Shown: positions 33,520 through 41,454, counted from the first letter of the stretch. The stretch is 64,000 bases of DNA from Acidimicrobiia bacterium (GCA_017577575.1 PKRG01000002.1:124001-188000); one strand, 5' to 3'. Notes: generated by a model from the sequence alone, not told the origin. Numbers and translations are program-made.

Positions 33520-33897
33520 TCATTCGGCGGGGTCGAGGCGAGCGACGAGGGTCTCGGGGGCGATGGTTCGGTAGGCGTCCTCCACGATGTCGGCGACCAT
33601 GTCCCAATCCACGTCGTCGATGTCCAGGTAGACGCCGACCCAGCCCCTGGCGCCGACGTAGGGCGGACGGAAGTAGGCGTCGGGACGGGCGGCGACGAGC
33701 GATTGCTGGGCGCCTTCCGGCGCCGCGCACCAAGAGGCAACCCGGTCGTCGTGGTGGTGGTCGGCGTGGGTGACGAACATCCGCTTTCCACGCACGAACC
33801 ACGCCGGCTCCCCGTGGCTCTTCCGTTCCGTCACCTCCGGCAGCGAGAGGCAGATGCTCCGCAGTGCTTCGAGTGGGTCGTGGGGCATCTCCCTCAT
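33520..33897 (-). CDS. MmcQ/YjbR family protein
   Basis: A 125-residue MmcQ/YjbR (DUF419) protein of the double-wing-like fold. The segments LPEVTERKSHGEPAWFVRGK, PDAYFRPPYVGARGWVGVYL and WDMVADIVEDAYR match the family. Family members are thought to bind DNA or act on small molecules; the role is not settled. The ATG at 33897 is preferred; a GTG 12 bases upstream is also possible. It stands between the DUF2786 gene and a divergent SDR gene. Confidence 0.85.
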   Translation of the reverse strand: MREMPHDPLEALRSICLSLPEVTERKSHGEPAWFVRGKRMFVTHADHHHDDRVASWCAAPEGAQQSLVAARPDAYFRPPYVGARGWVGVYLDIDDVDWDMVADIVEDAYRTIAPETLVARLDPAE

Positions 33898-33950
33898 GCT
33901 GACAGACACCCCGGCCTAGTGCGGCCGGATGACCCCGCTCGGAAAAATTC

Positions 33951-33980
33951 GTTGATATGTCAACTATGTCTACGTATCCT
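33951..33980 (+). promoter_or_regulatory. Housekeeping promoter with overlapping palindrome
   Basis: TTGATA (33952-33957), a 17-base spacer and TATCCT (33975-33980) form a near-consensus sigma-70 promoter. The perfect palindrome GTTGA-N4-TCAAC (33951-33964) covers its -35 box, as expected for a repressor operator. It precedes the SDR gene at 34012, which also has a GGAGGGG Shine-Dalgarno. The regulator is not identified. Confidence 0.65.
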
Positions 33981-34011
33981 CTTGCGGGCTAGGAACGACT
34001 GTGGAGGGGAT

Positions 34012-34767
34012 ATGAGCAACAAAGTCGCCCTGGTCACCGGCTCCAACAAGGGCATCGGCCGCGAGATAGCCCGTGGGCTCGGCCGGTTGGGGATGGCCGT
34101 CTACGCCTCGGCCCGCGACGAGGAGAGGGGACGCCAGACCGCCGAGGAGCTGAGGAACGAGGGAATCGACGTCCGGTTCCTGCAGCTGGACGTGACCGAC
34201 GAGGAGTCGATCCGCCGGGCCGCCGATGAGATCGACCGCTCCTTCGGCCGCCTCGACGTGCTGGTGAACAACGCCGGCATCACCGTCGACGACGAACGGC
34301 CGACCCGGACTCGGCCCTCCAACACGATCGAGGCGACCTCGGCCACCGCCGACCACCTCCGCCAGGTGTTCGAGGTGAACACGTTCGGGACGGTGGCGGT
34401 GACGAGGGCCATGCTGCCGCTGCTGCGGAGGTCGGATGGCGCCCGGGTGGTGAACATGTCGAGCCCGCTGGGCTCCCTGACTCTCCACTCCGACCTCTCC
34501 CACCCGGTCTCCCAGGTGGGATTGCTGGCCTACAGCTCGTCCAAGGCAGCCCTGAACATGATCACGATCATGTACGCCAACGCCCTGCGCGACACCGGGA
34601 TCAAGGTCAACGCCGCCAACCCCGGCCGGGTCGCCACCGCCCTCAACGACTTCAGCGGGGAGAGGACGCCCGAGCAGGGCGCCGCCATCGCCATCCGACT
34701 CGCCACGCTGGGAGACGACGGCCCCACCGGCGGGTTCTTCGGCGACGACGGGCCGGTGCCCTGGTAG
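34012..34767 (+). CDS. SDR-family oxidoreductase (carbonyl-reductase-like)
   Basis: A 251-residue short-chain dehydrogenase. The cofactor motif VTGSNKGIGREIARGL, the NNAG strand (VLVNNAGIT) and the active-site YSSSKAALNM are present, and the catalytic Ser sits in NMSSPLGS. The NKGIG variant and overall order resemble plant/bacterial carbonyl reductases that use NADPH. The substrate is not evident. Its promoter is the best sigma-70 match in the window and is overlapped by a palindrome, so this gene is probably inducible. Confidence 0.9.
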   Translation: MSNKVALVTGSNKGIGREIARGLGRLGMAVYASARDEERGRQTAEELRNEGIDVRFLQLDVTDEESIRRAADEIDRSFGRLDVLVNNAGITVDDERPTRTRPSNTIEATSATADHLRQVFEVNTFGTVAVTRAMLPLLRRSDGARVVNMSSPLGSLTLHSDLSHPVSQVGLLAYSSSKAALNMITIMYANALRDTGIKVNAANPGRVATALNDFSGERTPEQGAAIAIRLATLGDDGPTGGFFGDDGPVPW

Positions 34768-34822
34768 GCGCCCGCCCCACCTAGCCTGGCCTCGGGGAGG
34801 CGCGCCAACTCGAGGAGACCTC

Positions 34823-35248
34823 ATGCCCGAACGAAGCGAGCCCGGCCCGAAGCTGCTTTCGGGCGGGAACCCGCAGATCCCGAAGGGAGAGGGCGACGGC
34901 CCGGTGCAGGCCTACATCGCCGCCATGCCCGGGTGGAAACGCCGAGTGGGAGAGCACCTCGACCGGCTGATCTCCGAGTCGGTCCCCGAGGTGCGCAAGG
35001 CGGTGAAATGGAACCAGCCCTTCTATGGCAGCCCGGAAGACGACGGGTGGTTCCTGTCGTTCCGCTGCTACACGAGCTACGTGCAGGTCCAGTTCCTGAA
35101 AGGGACCTCGCTGGATCCTCTCCCCCCGAAGGCGTCTAAGCACCAGGAGGTCCGCTATCTCGACATCGGCGAGGACGACGATCTCGACGACGAGCGGCTG
35201 GGCTCGTGGATCCGCCAGGCGGCGACGCTTCCCGGCGAGCGGATGTGA
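34823..35248 (+). CDS. DUF1801-domain protein
   Basis: A 141-residue protein of the YdhG/DUF1801 family. The core segments VQAYIAAMPGWKRRVGEHLD, VPEVRKAVKWNQPFYG and WFLSFRCYTSYVQVQFLKG are typical. The family resembles iron-chaperone YdhG-like folds, but no function is settled. ATG at 34823 has GAGGAGA before it. It may be cotranscribed with the SDR gene 55 bases upstream. It ends 3 bases from the convergent LLM gene. Confidence 0.86.
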   Translation: MPERSEPGPKLLSGGNPQIPKGEGDGPVQAYIAAMPGWKRRVGEHLDRLISESVPEVRKAVKWNQPFYGSPEDDGWFLSFRCYTSYVQVQFLKGTSLDPLPPKASKHQEVRYLDIGEDDDLDDERLGSWIRQAATLPGERM

Positions 35249-35251
35249 CGG

Positions 35252-36151
35252 TCAGACCGACGACAGAGCTGCCTTGACCTCGGCGGCTCGCTCGATCGAC
35301 TCGAGGGTGACCGGATCCAGCACGAGCTGGACATGGCCGATGCCCGTGGCGGCGAACTCGGCGAGCGTCTCGGCCATGCGCTCGGTGGGCCCCGTGATCG
35401 GCCGGGTTCCGGCGCTGCGGCGGCTGGGCTGGTCGTCGAACTTGAGCAGGACCGCCACGGTCTTCTCCAAGGTGGCGGGGTCGCGCCCCACCGCCTCACA
35501 CGCCCGGTCGATCCTCTCCAGCAGGCCGCGGAGCTGGGCGGGGTCGTTCCCGAAGTCGGTGAACCAGGAGTTCCAGGCGGCGACGTGCGGCAACGCGATC
35601 GAAAGCATCCGAGCCCCGTTGGAGCCGATCATCAGAGGTGGCCCCCCGGGGCGGGGACGCGGCAGCAGCTCCGCCCCCGTCACGTCGTGGAACTCCCCGT
35701 GGAACTCGACCCGCTCGCCGGCGAGGAGGCGGCGGAGGATCTCGAAGCCCTCGGCGAAACGGTCGACGCGCCTGTCGAACGGAAGCCCGAAAGCCCGGAA
35801 CTCGAGCTGGTTCCAGCCGGCGCCGATACCGAGCACCAGCCGGCCACCCGAGATCTCGTCGACGGTGGCGGCCTGCTTGGCCAACAGGGCCGGGTTGTGG
35901 AACGGGAGGGCGGCGACGAGGGGGCCGATCTCGACCCGCTCGGTGGTCGCCGCGACCGCCGCCAGCACCGACCACGCCTCCCAGGGGCCGACCCGGGCAC
36001 CGTCGATCTCGTACAAGAGGTGCTCACCCACCCAGACGGAATCGAAGCCGGCCGATTCGATCAGCGCCGCCATCTCGGCGAGCTCGGGCCAGCCCACCGG
36101 ACGCTCCACCTCAGGGAGCTGGACACCGACCTTCATGGAAGTCGCGGACAC
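35252..36151 (-). CDS. LLM-class F420-dependent oxidoreductase
   Basis: A 299-residue luciferase-like TIM-barrel protein, the second in the window. Key segments are AGFDSVWVGEHLLYE, TERVEIGPLVAALPFHNP, LVLGIGAGWNQLEFRAFG and GGPPLMIGSNGARML. It belongs to the TIGR03560-like F420 group common in Actinomycetota; the substrate is unknown. GTG at 36151 lies 8 bases from a -10-like TACACT; an internal ATG at 36136 is the alternative start. Divergent from the beta-propeller gene at 36205. Confidence 0.88.
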   Translation of the reverse strand: MSATSMKVGVQLPEVERPVGWPELAEMAALIESAGFDSVWVGEHLLYEIDGARVGPWEAWSVLAAVAATTERVEIGPLVAALPFHNPALLAKQAATVDEISGGRLVLGIGAGWNQLEFRAFGLPFDRRVDRFAEGFEILRRLLAGERVEFHGEFHDVTGAELLPRPRPGGPPLMIGSNGARMLSIALPHVAAWNSWFTDFGNDPAQLRGLLERIDRACEAVGRDPATLEKTVAVLLKFDDQPSRRSAGTRPITGPTERMAETLAEFAATGIGHVQLVLDPVTLESIERAAEVKAALSSV

Positions 36152-36159
36152 GGGGGCCG

Positions 36160-36198
36160 AGTGTAAGGGCCGCGATCGCCGACGCCGGACCCTACGCT
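36160..36198. promoter_or_regulatory. Back-to-back leaderless promoters
   Basis: The -10 element TACACT (minus strand, 36160-36165) is 8 bases from the GTG at 36151. The -10 element TACGCT (plus strand, 36193-36198) is 6 bases from the ATG at 36205. Both genes would yield mRNAs with almost no leader. Confidence 0.5.
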
Positions 36199-36204
36199 CG
36201 GAGC

Positions 36205-37056
36205 ATGGACGTGCTCGTCGCCACCACCGGCGGCGTCTTCGACCTCGACGGCGCCATCGTCCTCCCCGAGTGGGCGGTCACCCACGTCGCGCGCCACGCC
36301 GGCTCCTGGTGGGCAGTCGGCGAAGCTGGAGTGGTGCGGGACGGCGACGTCGTCGCCGCGGCCCCCGACTGGGTGACGTTGAACTGTGTGCTCCCGACCG
36401 AGCACACCGTTTGGGTGGGCGCCGATTCGGCCCGCCTGTTGCGCCTGGAGGATGGCTCGCTCGCCGAGGACGAGCTGTTCGCCACGGCCCCGGGCCGCGA
36501 CAAGTGGCACACCCCTTGGGGCGGGCCTCCCGACGTGCGCTCTATGACCGAGGCAGCCGACGGGACGGTCTTCGTCAACGTGCACGTCGGGGGGATCCTG
36601 CGGTTCGACAACACGGGCTTCACCCCGACCATCGACATCTCCGCCGACGTGCATCAGGTGGCCGCCCATCCCGAGATCCCCGATCTGGTCGTCGCCGCCA
36701 CCGCCCACGGGCTGGCGGTCACGGCCAACGGCCACGACTTCGACTTCCGAACCGACGGGCTGACCCACCGCTATTGCCGGGCGGTGGCACTGGGTGGCGA
36801 CACCGTGCTCGTGTCGTCGTCGGCGGGCCCGCGGGGCGGTGACGCCCGTCTGCACCGGGGCGATGTCGCCGGCGGGCCACTGGAGGTGTGCTCCGGCCTC
36901 CCGGCGTTCGACGGCAACATCGACACCCACTGCGTGGCCACTCGCCCGGGGTTGTGGCTGGTGGGCCACGGGTCCGAGGTGTGGGCGTCGACAGACCGGG
37001 GTGACACCTGGGAGGTGGCCTTGGACGGCCTCCCCACCATCACCTCCGTCGGCTGA
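36205..37056 (+). CDS. Beta-propeller (BNR/YVTN-like) repeat protein
   Basis: A 283-residue cytosolic protein with repeated short strands of propeller type: VWVGADSARLLRLEDG, TVFVNVHVGGILRFD, LVVAATAHGLAVTANG and VWASTDRGDTWEVALDG. The last resembles the Asp-box (S-x-D-x-G-x-T-W) of BNR and photosystem II stability factor-like proteins. Such proteins usually act as scaffolds or as sensors of a bound ligand. No signal peptide is seen. The function is unknown. Confidence 0.78.
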   Translation: MDVLVATTGGVFDLDGAIVLPEWAVTHVARHAGSWWAVGEAGVVRDGDVVAAAPDWVTLNCVLPTEHTVWVGADSARLLRLEDGSLAEDELFATAPGRDKWHTPWGGPPDVRSMTEAADGTVFVNVHVGGILRFDNTGFTPTIDISADVHQVAAHPEIPDLVVAATAHGLAVTANGHDFDFRTDGLTHRYCRAVALGGDTVLVSSSAGPRGGDARLHRGDVAGGPLEVCSGLPAFDGNIDTHCVATRPGLWLVGHGSEVWASTDRGDTWEVALDGLPTITSVG

Positions 37057-37115
37057 ACCCGAATCCTCGTCGACCCCCCGTTCCGAATCAGGGTCGTCGA
37101 CCGACCGCCCGGCCG

Positions 37116-38243
37116 CTACGGCTCGGGAGTGAGTGAGAAGAGCACCCGGGTGTCGTCGAACGTGAAGGTCTCCTCCGCGATCATGACCAACGAGCCGACG
37201 TCCTCGGACCAGACGCTCCAGCACACGTTGCCGCTGATGGATCCGCCCGGGAAAGTCTCCCCGGCGTCGTCGATGGGATCGGGGATGACACCGCAAGACC
37301 CGTCGAACCCCTCGTAAGCGACACTCGAGTCGCCGACCGCCTTGAGCGACACGTCGATCCAGAAGGTGGACGACTCCTCACCCCCGAACGTGGCATCGAG
37401 ACGAGCCATGTAGAACTGTCGGCCCTCTTCAGGCGGTTCGTTGAACTGATTCTCATCCAGCACCAGTTGGGTCGCGTCCGGGATCACCTCGATCACCTTC
37501 AGCGTCCACGGGCCGACCGCGGCAGCTTCACCGATCGGCACTGCGTCGTCGGCGCGGCTGGAGCTCTCCGCCCCTTCGGCCGTGGAGGCATCCACGGGCT
37601 CCGCGGCGGGATCCAACGACAGGAACGCCCGGACGTCGTCGAAGGAGAAGGTCGGCTCGACGATGAGCACCAGACCTCCGGCGTCTTCGGCTGAGACGGA
37701 CCAGCATGCGTTCCCGACGATCGAGCCACCGGGAAAGGTCTCTCCGGAATCGTCGATGGGGTCGGGGATGACACCGCAGGAGTCCTCGAAGCTCTCGTAG
37801 GCCACGTTCGACGGCCCTACCACCTTCATCGACACGTCCACCCAGAAGTTCGACGACTCCTCTCCGACGTAGGTCGCCTCGAGGTGGACCATGAAGAACT
37901 GTCGGCCCTCCGCTGGAGGGTCGTTGAACTGGTTCTCAGCCAGGACTTCGTCGGTGGCCTCGGGGGTCACGCCCGTGACCCGCAGCCTCCAGTCGCCTAT
38001 GTCCGCGACGGCCCCCACGGGCAGCGGATCATCCAGAGTCCCGAGATGATTCGGCTCCTCCGGCTGGCTGGTGGTGGTCGGCGCCTCCGTCGTCGATGTC
38101 GTCTCGCCGACCGTGGTTTCGGGAACCGACGACGTCGGCTCGTCCTGAGACTGGGCGGTGTCGGAGACACCGCTCTCCGCCCCGCAAGCCCCGACCAGCA
38201 ATGCCAGCGCGGCGAGCGAGACGGCTTGTTTGGTGAATCGCAT
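37116..38243 (-). CDS. Lipoprotein with two tandem homologous domains
   Basis: A 375-residue exported lipoprotein. The signal peptide ends at the lipobox LVGAC (Cys20) and is followed by a Thr/Ser/Glu-rich wall-spanning linker (residues 24-68). Two copies of a ~135-residue domain follow (about 70-212 and 230-375). Each has the pattern GDWRLRV or GPWTLKV, a NQFN-PP-EGRQF motif, SCGVIPDPIDD and a later Cys-Trp pair, suggesting one disulfide per domain. The domain resembles DUF4352-type immunoglobulin-like lipoprotein domains. Role unknown; ligand binding at the cell surface is a reasonable guess. Confidence 0.82.
   Translation of the reverse strand: MRFTKQAVSLAALALLVGACGAESGVSDTAQSQDEPTSSVPETTVGETTSTTEAPTTTSQPEEPNHLGTLDDPLPVGAVADIGDWRLRVTGVTPEATDEVLAENQFNDPPAEGRQFFMVHLEATYVGEESSNFWVDVSMKVVGPSNVAYESFEDSCGVIPDPIDDSGETFPGGSIVGNACWSVSAEDAGGLVLIVEPTFSFDDVRAFLSLDPAAEPVDASTAEGAESSSRADDAVPIGEAAAVGPWTLKVIEVIPDATQLVLDENQFNEPPEEGRQFYMARLDATFGGEESSTFWIDVSLKAVGDSSVAYEGFDGSCGVIPDPIDDAGETFPGGSISGNVCWSVWSEDVGSLVMIAEETFTFDDTRVLFSLTPEP
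37119..38000 (-). repeat. Tandem intragenic duplication
   Basis: Two homologous segments of about 400 bases (roughly 37119-37520 and 37610-38000) encode the two domains of the lipoprotein. Identity looks high at the protein level (for example GVIPDPIDD and ETFPGGSI in both), which suggests fairly recent duplication or concerted evolution. Confidence 0.8.
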
Positions 38244-38269
38244 ACGGGGCCTATCGGCCCGGCCCGGCG

Positions 38270-38307
38270 GGACTTGAATGCAAGCTATGCGAATGTGACT
38301 CAAGTCC
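38270..38307. repeat. Inverted repeat upstream of lipoprotein gene
   Basis: GGACTTGA (38270-38277) and TCAAGTCC (38300-38307) are perfect inverted copies 22 bases apart, 27 bases before the lipoprotein start on the minus strand. A regulatory role is possible but unproven. Confidence 0.4.
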
Positions 38308-38310
38308 TAC

Positions 38311-38349
38311 GAGAGGATGACCCGCGGCACGGCCGCGGGTCATCCTCTC
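38311..38349 (-). terminator. Strong stem-loop after AHSA1 gene
   Basis: A perfect 17-bp stem (38311-38327 with 38333-38349, arms beginning GAGAGGATGACCC) with a 5-base loop, 13 bases beyond the AHSA1 stop on the minus strand. It lacks a U-run but is far too stable to be chance in this position. It separates the arsR-AHSA1 operon from the lipoprotein gene. Confidence 0.75.
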
Positions 38350-38362
38350 TGCGACCTCGGTC

Positions 38363-38860
38363 TCAGGCTGCGGCGATCTCGGCGAGCACGCCGTCGATCT
38401 GGGACATGGCGGCCACCAGCCCCTCCTCCATCCCCATCTCGAGGACCTGCTGGAGAGCCTCGGGCGAGGCGTAGCGGGCCACGCACCGCATCTGGGTGCG
38501 GCCGCCGGTCTCGGCGAACTCGTAACGCATCACCGTCGCCGGCAGCTCCGGGTTGGGGTTGCCGTTTCCGTCGGCGAAGAGGTCTTCGACTTCGAACGAG
38601 CCGGGCTCGTCGACGGCGATGACGTTCCACAGGCCGTAGTGGGTGTCGCCTTCGGGACCGGTCATCGAGTAGACGACCTTGCCGCCCGGGCGCAGCTCGT
38701 GCTGATGCACCGTCGCCGGGTAGGTGGGCGGGCCCCACCACTTCTCCAGCTTGCGCGGGTCGGCGAATAGCTGCCAGACGTGCTCCAGCGGAGCGTCGAA
38801 TTCCGTCGTGACCGTGAGGGTCGCGTTGTCGAGGTCCTTTTCCACGATGGGCGTGGTCAT
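38363..38860 (-). CDS. SRPBCC/AHSA1-family protein
   Basis: A 165-residue START-like protein of the Aha1-C type. EFDAPLEHVWQLFADPRKLEKWWGPP gives the conserved helix and Trp pair (residues about 20-45), and GDTHYGLWNVIAVDEP and the C-terminal QVLEMGMEEGLVAAMSQID helix complete the fold. ATG at 38860 has AAAGGAGAC upstream and overlaps the arsR stop (ATGA). This is the second AHSA1/ArsR module in the window, in the reverse gene order to 6499-7154. Confidence 0.9.
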   Translation of the reverse strand: MTTPIVEKDLDNATLTVTTEFDAPLEHVWQLFADPRKLEKWWGPPTYPATVHQHELRPGGKVVYSMTGPEGDTHYGLWNVIAVDEPGSFEVEDLFADGNGNPNPELPATVMRYEFAETGGRTQMRCVARYASPEALQQVLEMGMEEGLVAAMSQIDGVLAEIAAA

Positions 38861-39204
38861 GACTCGTCTCCTTTCTCTTGGGCGAGGATCTCGCCCATGC
38901 GGTCGATGCGGTCGACCCACATCGCTTCGAGCTGGTCGAGGAGGTAGCGCATCCGGCGAACGGCGTGGACGTCGGCCCTGACGAGCTGTTCGCGTCCCTC
39001 CCGTCGCTTGGTCACGAGGCCGGCCCGTTCCAGCTTCGCCACGTGCTTCTGCACCGCCGCGAAGCTCATCGGGTAGTTCCGGGCCAGCTCCGACACCGAG
39101 TACTCCCTCGTCATCGTGCGACGGAGGATGTCGCGTCGGGTGGCGTCGGCCACCGCCCGGAACCTCCGGTCGTCGTCCGCCTCGTCGCTGCGACCTACAA
39201 CCAT
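38857..39204 (-). CDS. ArsR-family winged-helix repressor
   Basis: A 115-residue winged-helix regulator. RFRAVADATRRDILRR is the entry helix, and SVSELARNYPMSFAAVQKHV gives the helix-turn-helix, with the wing RREGREQLV. No metal-binding Cys pair is present. Its ATG at 39204 lies inside the palindrome at 39196-39213, so the protein would bind over its own start codon. First gene of a two-gene operon with the AHSA1 protein. Confidence 0.9.
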   Translation of the reverse strand: MVVGRSDEADDDRRFRAVADATRRDILRRTMTREYSVSELARNYPMSFAAVQKHVAKLERAGLVTKRREGREQLVRADVHAVRRMRYLLDQLEAMWVDRIDRMGEILAQEKGDES

Positions 39205-39213
39205 TTGGTTGTA
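39196..39213. promoter_or_regulatory. Perfect palindrome over the arsR start codon (probable ArsR operator)
   Basis: TACAACCA-N2-TGGTTGTA is an 8-bp perfect inverted repeat whose centre coincides with the ATG of the arsR gene (39204). A -10-like TAACGT ends 8 bases upstream of the ATG on the minus strand. The arms share GGTTG with the operators at 6443-6494, but the spacing and outer bases differ. Confidence 0.72.
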
Positions 39214-39257
39214 CGTTACGACATGGCGGGGGCGCCGTCAACCGATTTCGATACGGT

Positions 39258-39773
39258 TCAGGGAGCGGGATAGACCACGCGGCCGTCGACCACCGCCGCC
39301 CCTTCGGTGGCGGCGTGCGGGTAGCGGCGCCCTCCGGGGAAGAGGTGCTCGACGACTTCGCCCTCAACGAGCTCGAGGTGGTCGGCGAGCAGACGCCGGT
39401 GGCAGCGCCACCACACCGTCTCCGAGCACATGACCGCCACCCGGCGGCTCCGTGCCGCCTCGAGCACCTCGGCCATGCCGGCCCGGAACTCGTCGGTGGC
39501 CATGTGGTCGGCGTAGGCACGGAACTGGTCGTTGTCGAGGCCGACGTTGGGGCTGTCGGCCGCCGGTTGGCGCCGCCCGCCCAGCGACTCCACCCACCGG
39601 TAGTCCACGCCGTAGTCGCCGAGCCACCTGCTCATCTCCCCCGCGTTGAACTGGGGGTGGCGACGGCTTCCCGGGTAACGGCGGATGTCGAAGAGGACCT
39701 CGACTCCTGCCGTCCGCAGCGTCTCGCCCAGCTCGTCGGCGGTCTGCGCCCCGTGGCCGACGGTGAGGATCAT
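39258..39773 (-). CDS. DUF488-family protein
   Basis: A 171-residue protein of the DUF488 family. The opening LTVGHGAQTADELGETLRTA, the strand LFDIRRYPGSRRHPQFN, and the later VAVMCSETVWWRCHRRLLAD (with the conserved Cys) are typical. DUF488 is related to rhodanese/HhH-like folds, and its function is unsettled. ATG at 39773 overlaps the upstream PatB stop (ATGA). It ends before the divergent region holding the ArsR operator. Confidence 0.88.
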   Translation of the reverse strand: MILTVGHGAQTADELGETLRTAGVEVLFDIRRYPGSRRHPQFNAGEMSRWLGDYGVDYRWVESLGGRRQPAADSPNVGLDNDQFRAYADHMATDEFRAGMAEVLEAARSRRVAVMCSETVWWRCHRRLLADHLELVEGEVVEHLFPGGRRYPHAATEGAAVVDGRVVYPAP

Positions 39774-40915
39774 TCCCCGAGCTTCTTCGCCGCCACGCCC
39801 ATCCTCGTGGCGATCTCGATGAGGATGTCGGGGTACGTGGCGAAGTTGAGGCGGACGTGGCCCTCCCCGCCGGGACCGAACGGCGCACCGTCGTTGAGGG
39901 CGACCCTGGCCTCCGCCAGGAAGTAGTCGGCGGGCTGGTCGAGGCCCAGAGGCGTGAAGTCGAGCCACGCCAGGTAGGTGCCCTCGAGCTGGGTGAGCCG
40001 CACCCCGGGCAGGTTCTCGGCCACGAGGTCGGCGAGGAGCCGGCGGTTGGCGTCGATGCGCTCCACGGTCTCGTCGAGCCAACCCCGGGCATCGGCGTAG
40101 GCGGCGGCGTTGCCCACGAGGCCGAGCGTGGCGACCCCGATCTTGTCCGACGTGAAGTACGCCGCCCACTTCTCGGCGTCCTCGTCCCGGGTGAGGACGA
40201 CCTGGGCGCACTTCAACCCCGGGATGTTCCACGCCTTGGAGGCCGACGTGACGGTGACCACGACATCGGGGTCGATCGTGGCGGCGACCGTGTGACGCAG
40301 GTCGGATCGGATCAGGGGGGCGTGGACCTCGTCGGCGATGACGCGTGCGCCTCGGTCCGCGGCGAGCTGGACCAGATCCTCGACCTCGCCCGGTTCGAAC
40401 ACCCGGGCGGTGGGGTTCCACGGGTTGCACAGGACGATCGAGCCGGCACCGGCATCGAACGCGGCGGCGATGCCGTCGAGATCCAGCCGGTAGCGGCCAT
40501 CGGCGTCGGGCCGGCACCGCACCGCGGCGACCTGTCGGCCGGCCCGCTCGACCATGGAGAAGAACGGGTGGTAGACGGGCGTGTGGAGGACGACCGGCGA
40601 GCCGGGGCGGGTCAGGTGGACGATGGCGCGGAGAACACCCTCGATGACATTGGGGGCGGGGAAGACGCGTTCGGGGTCCACGTGCCAGCCCAGGCGGTCG
40701 GCCCAAAACGAGACGGCCGCTCGGGCGGTGCGCGCCATCAACTCGGGATGCGGATAGGTGACCTCGCCGTCGTCGACGGCGGCGTGGAGGGCGGCGGCGA
40801 TCTCCGGAGCCAGGCCGAAGTCCATCTCGGCCACCCACGCCGGGAGGACGTCGGCTCCGTAGAAGTTCCACTTGAGGCCCGGTCGTGGCCTCTGGTCGTT
40901 GGCGGTCGGGCTCAC
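39770..40915 (-). CDS. MalY/PatB-type aminotransferase (cystathionine beta-lyase)
   Basis: A 381-residue PLP enzyme of fold type I, class I/II, in the MalY/PatB group that cleaves C-S bonds. Conserved elements: KWNFYGADVLPAWVAEMDF at the N-terminus, the NPWNPTARVF segment, ADEVHAPLI and the PLP-Lys motif TSASKAWNIPGLK. Likely activity is cystathionine or cysteine-conjugate beta-lyase. GTG at 40915 is 7 bases from the -10-like TAGCCT, suggesting a leaderless mRNA. Coupled to DUF488. Confidence 0.9.
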   Translation of the reverse strand: MSPTANDQRPRPGLKWNFYGADVLPAWVAEMDFGLAPEIAAALHAAVDDGEVTYPHPELMARTARAAVSFWADRLGWHVDPERVFPAPNVIEGVLRAIVHLTRPGSPVVLHTPVYHPFFSMVERAGRQVAAVRCRPDADGRYRLDLDGIAAAFDAGAGSIVLCNPWNPTARVFEPGEVEDLVQLAADRGARVIADEVHAPLIRSDLRHTVAATIDPDVVVTVTSASKAWNIPGLKCAQVVLTRDEDAEKWAAYFTSDKIGVATLGLVGNAAAYADARGWLDETVERIDANRRLLADLVAENLPGVRLTQLEGTYLAWLDFTPLGLDQPADYFLAEARVALNDGAPFGPGGEGHVRLNFATYPDILIEIATRMGVAAKKLGE

Positions 40916-40922
40916 CGGACCA

Positions 40923-40928
40923 AGGCTA
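40923..40928 (-). promoter_or_regulatory. -10 element (TAGCCT), leaderless start of PatB gene
   Basis: TAGCCT on the minus strand is 7 bases before the GTG at 40915, with no Shine-Dalgarno sequence between. Confidence 0.45.
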
Positions 40929-40956
40929 GGGCGGTGGCAGGCCACCGCCCCAGCGA

Positions 40957-41346
40957 TCAGTTCTGACCGGATTCGCCTTCCGTGTCGCCGGGTGTGGTGG
41001 GAGGCGGCTGGGTGGGAGTAGCCGGCGGCGGGGTGGTGGAAGCCGTGTCGGCTCCCGTCTCGGTGGCGCCGGCAGTGGCGGTCTCGGTGGTGGTCTCTTC
41101 GGCCGGCTTGGTCTCGGCCGTCTCGGATTCCCACCGCTCCTTGGCCACCTCGAGGCCCTTCTCGAGGGCCTCACCCAACTCCTTCACCGCCTGCTTCGCA
41201 GCTTCCAGGGCGCTCGCCCGGGTCTCGCGGGTGGCATCCCAGGCGGTGCGCACCGCGTCGGCCGTGCGGTCGAGAGCCTCCTGGGCCTCGCGGATCCACT
41301 TCGGCTTGGACTCTTCCGTCGTCTCGCTGCGGCTCTCGTCGGTCAT
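40957..41346 (-). CDS. Small amphipathic-helix protein with Thr/Pro-rich tail, unknown
   Basis: A 129-residue protein without a recognised family. Residues 15-75 form a long charged amphipathic or coiled-coil helix (for example AWDATRETRASALEAAKQAV), similar in pattern to apolipoprotein or histone-like sequences. Residues 80-129 are Thr/Ala/Pro-rich and disordered. ATG at 41346 is preceded by GGAGGGA. It sits alone between the PatB gene and a divergent SDR gene. The amino-acid pattern, not homology, supports the call. Confidence 0.65.
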   Translation of the reverse strand: MTDESRSETTEESKPKWIREAQEALDRTADAVRTAWDATRETRASALEAAKQAVKELGEALEKGLEVAKERWESETAETKPAEETTTETATAGATETGADTASTTPPPATPTQPPPTTPGDTEGESGQN

Positions 41347-41454
41347 GGATCCCTCCAATGTGGCTGACTCCGATTCTTCCCTCGCGGCCGATCCTATGTC
41401 GTCCCCTTCGCTACCGCCCGGGCCCTTTTCCCCGATTCGTCCTCGGGAAACGGC

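Noticed and set aside
38718..38722. GGGTA motifs inside coding sequence (also at 39071 and 53096)
   Set aside because: They lie within genes, mostly antisense to them, and have no GTTT at the correct distance.
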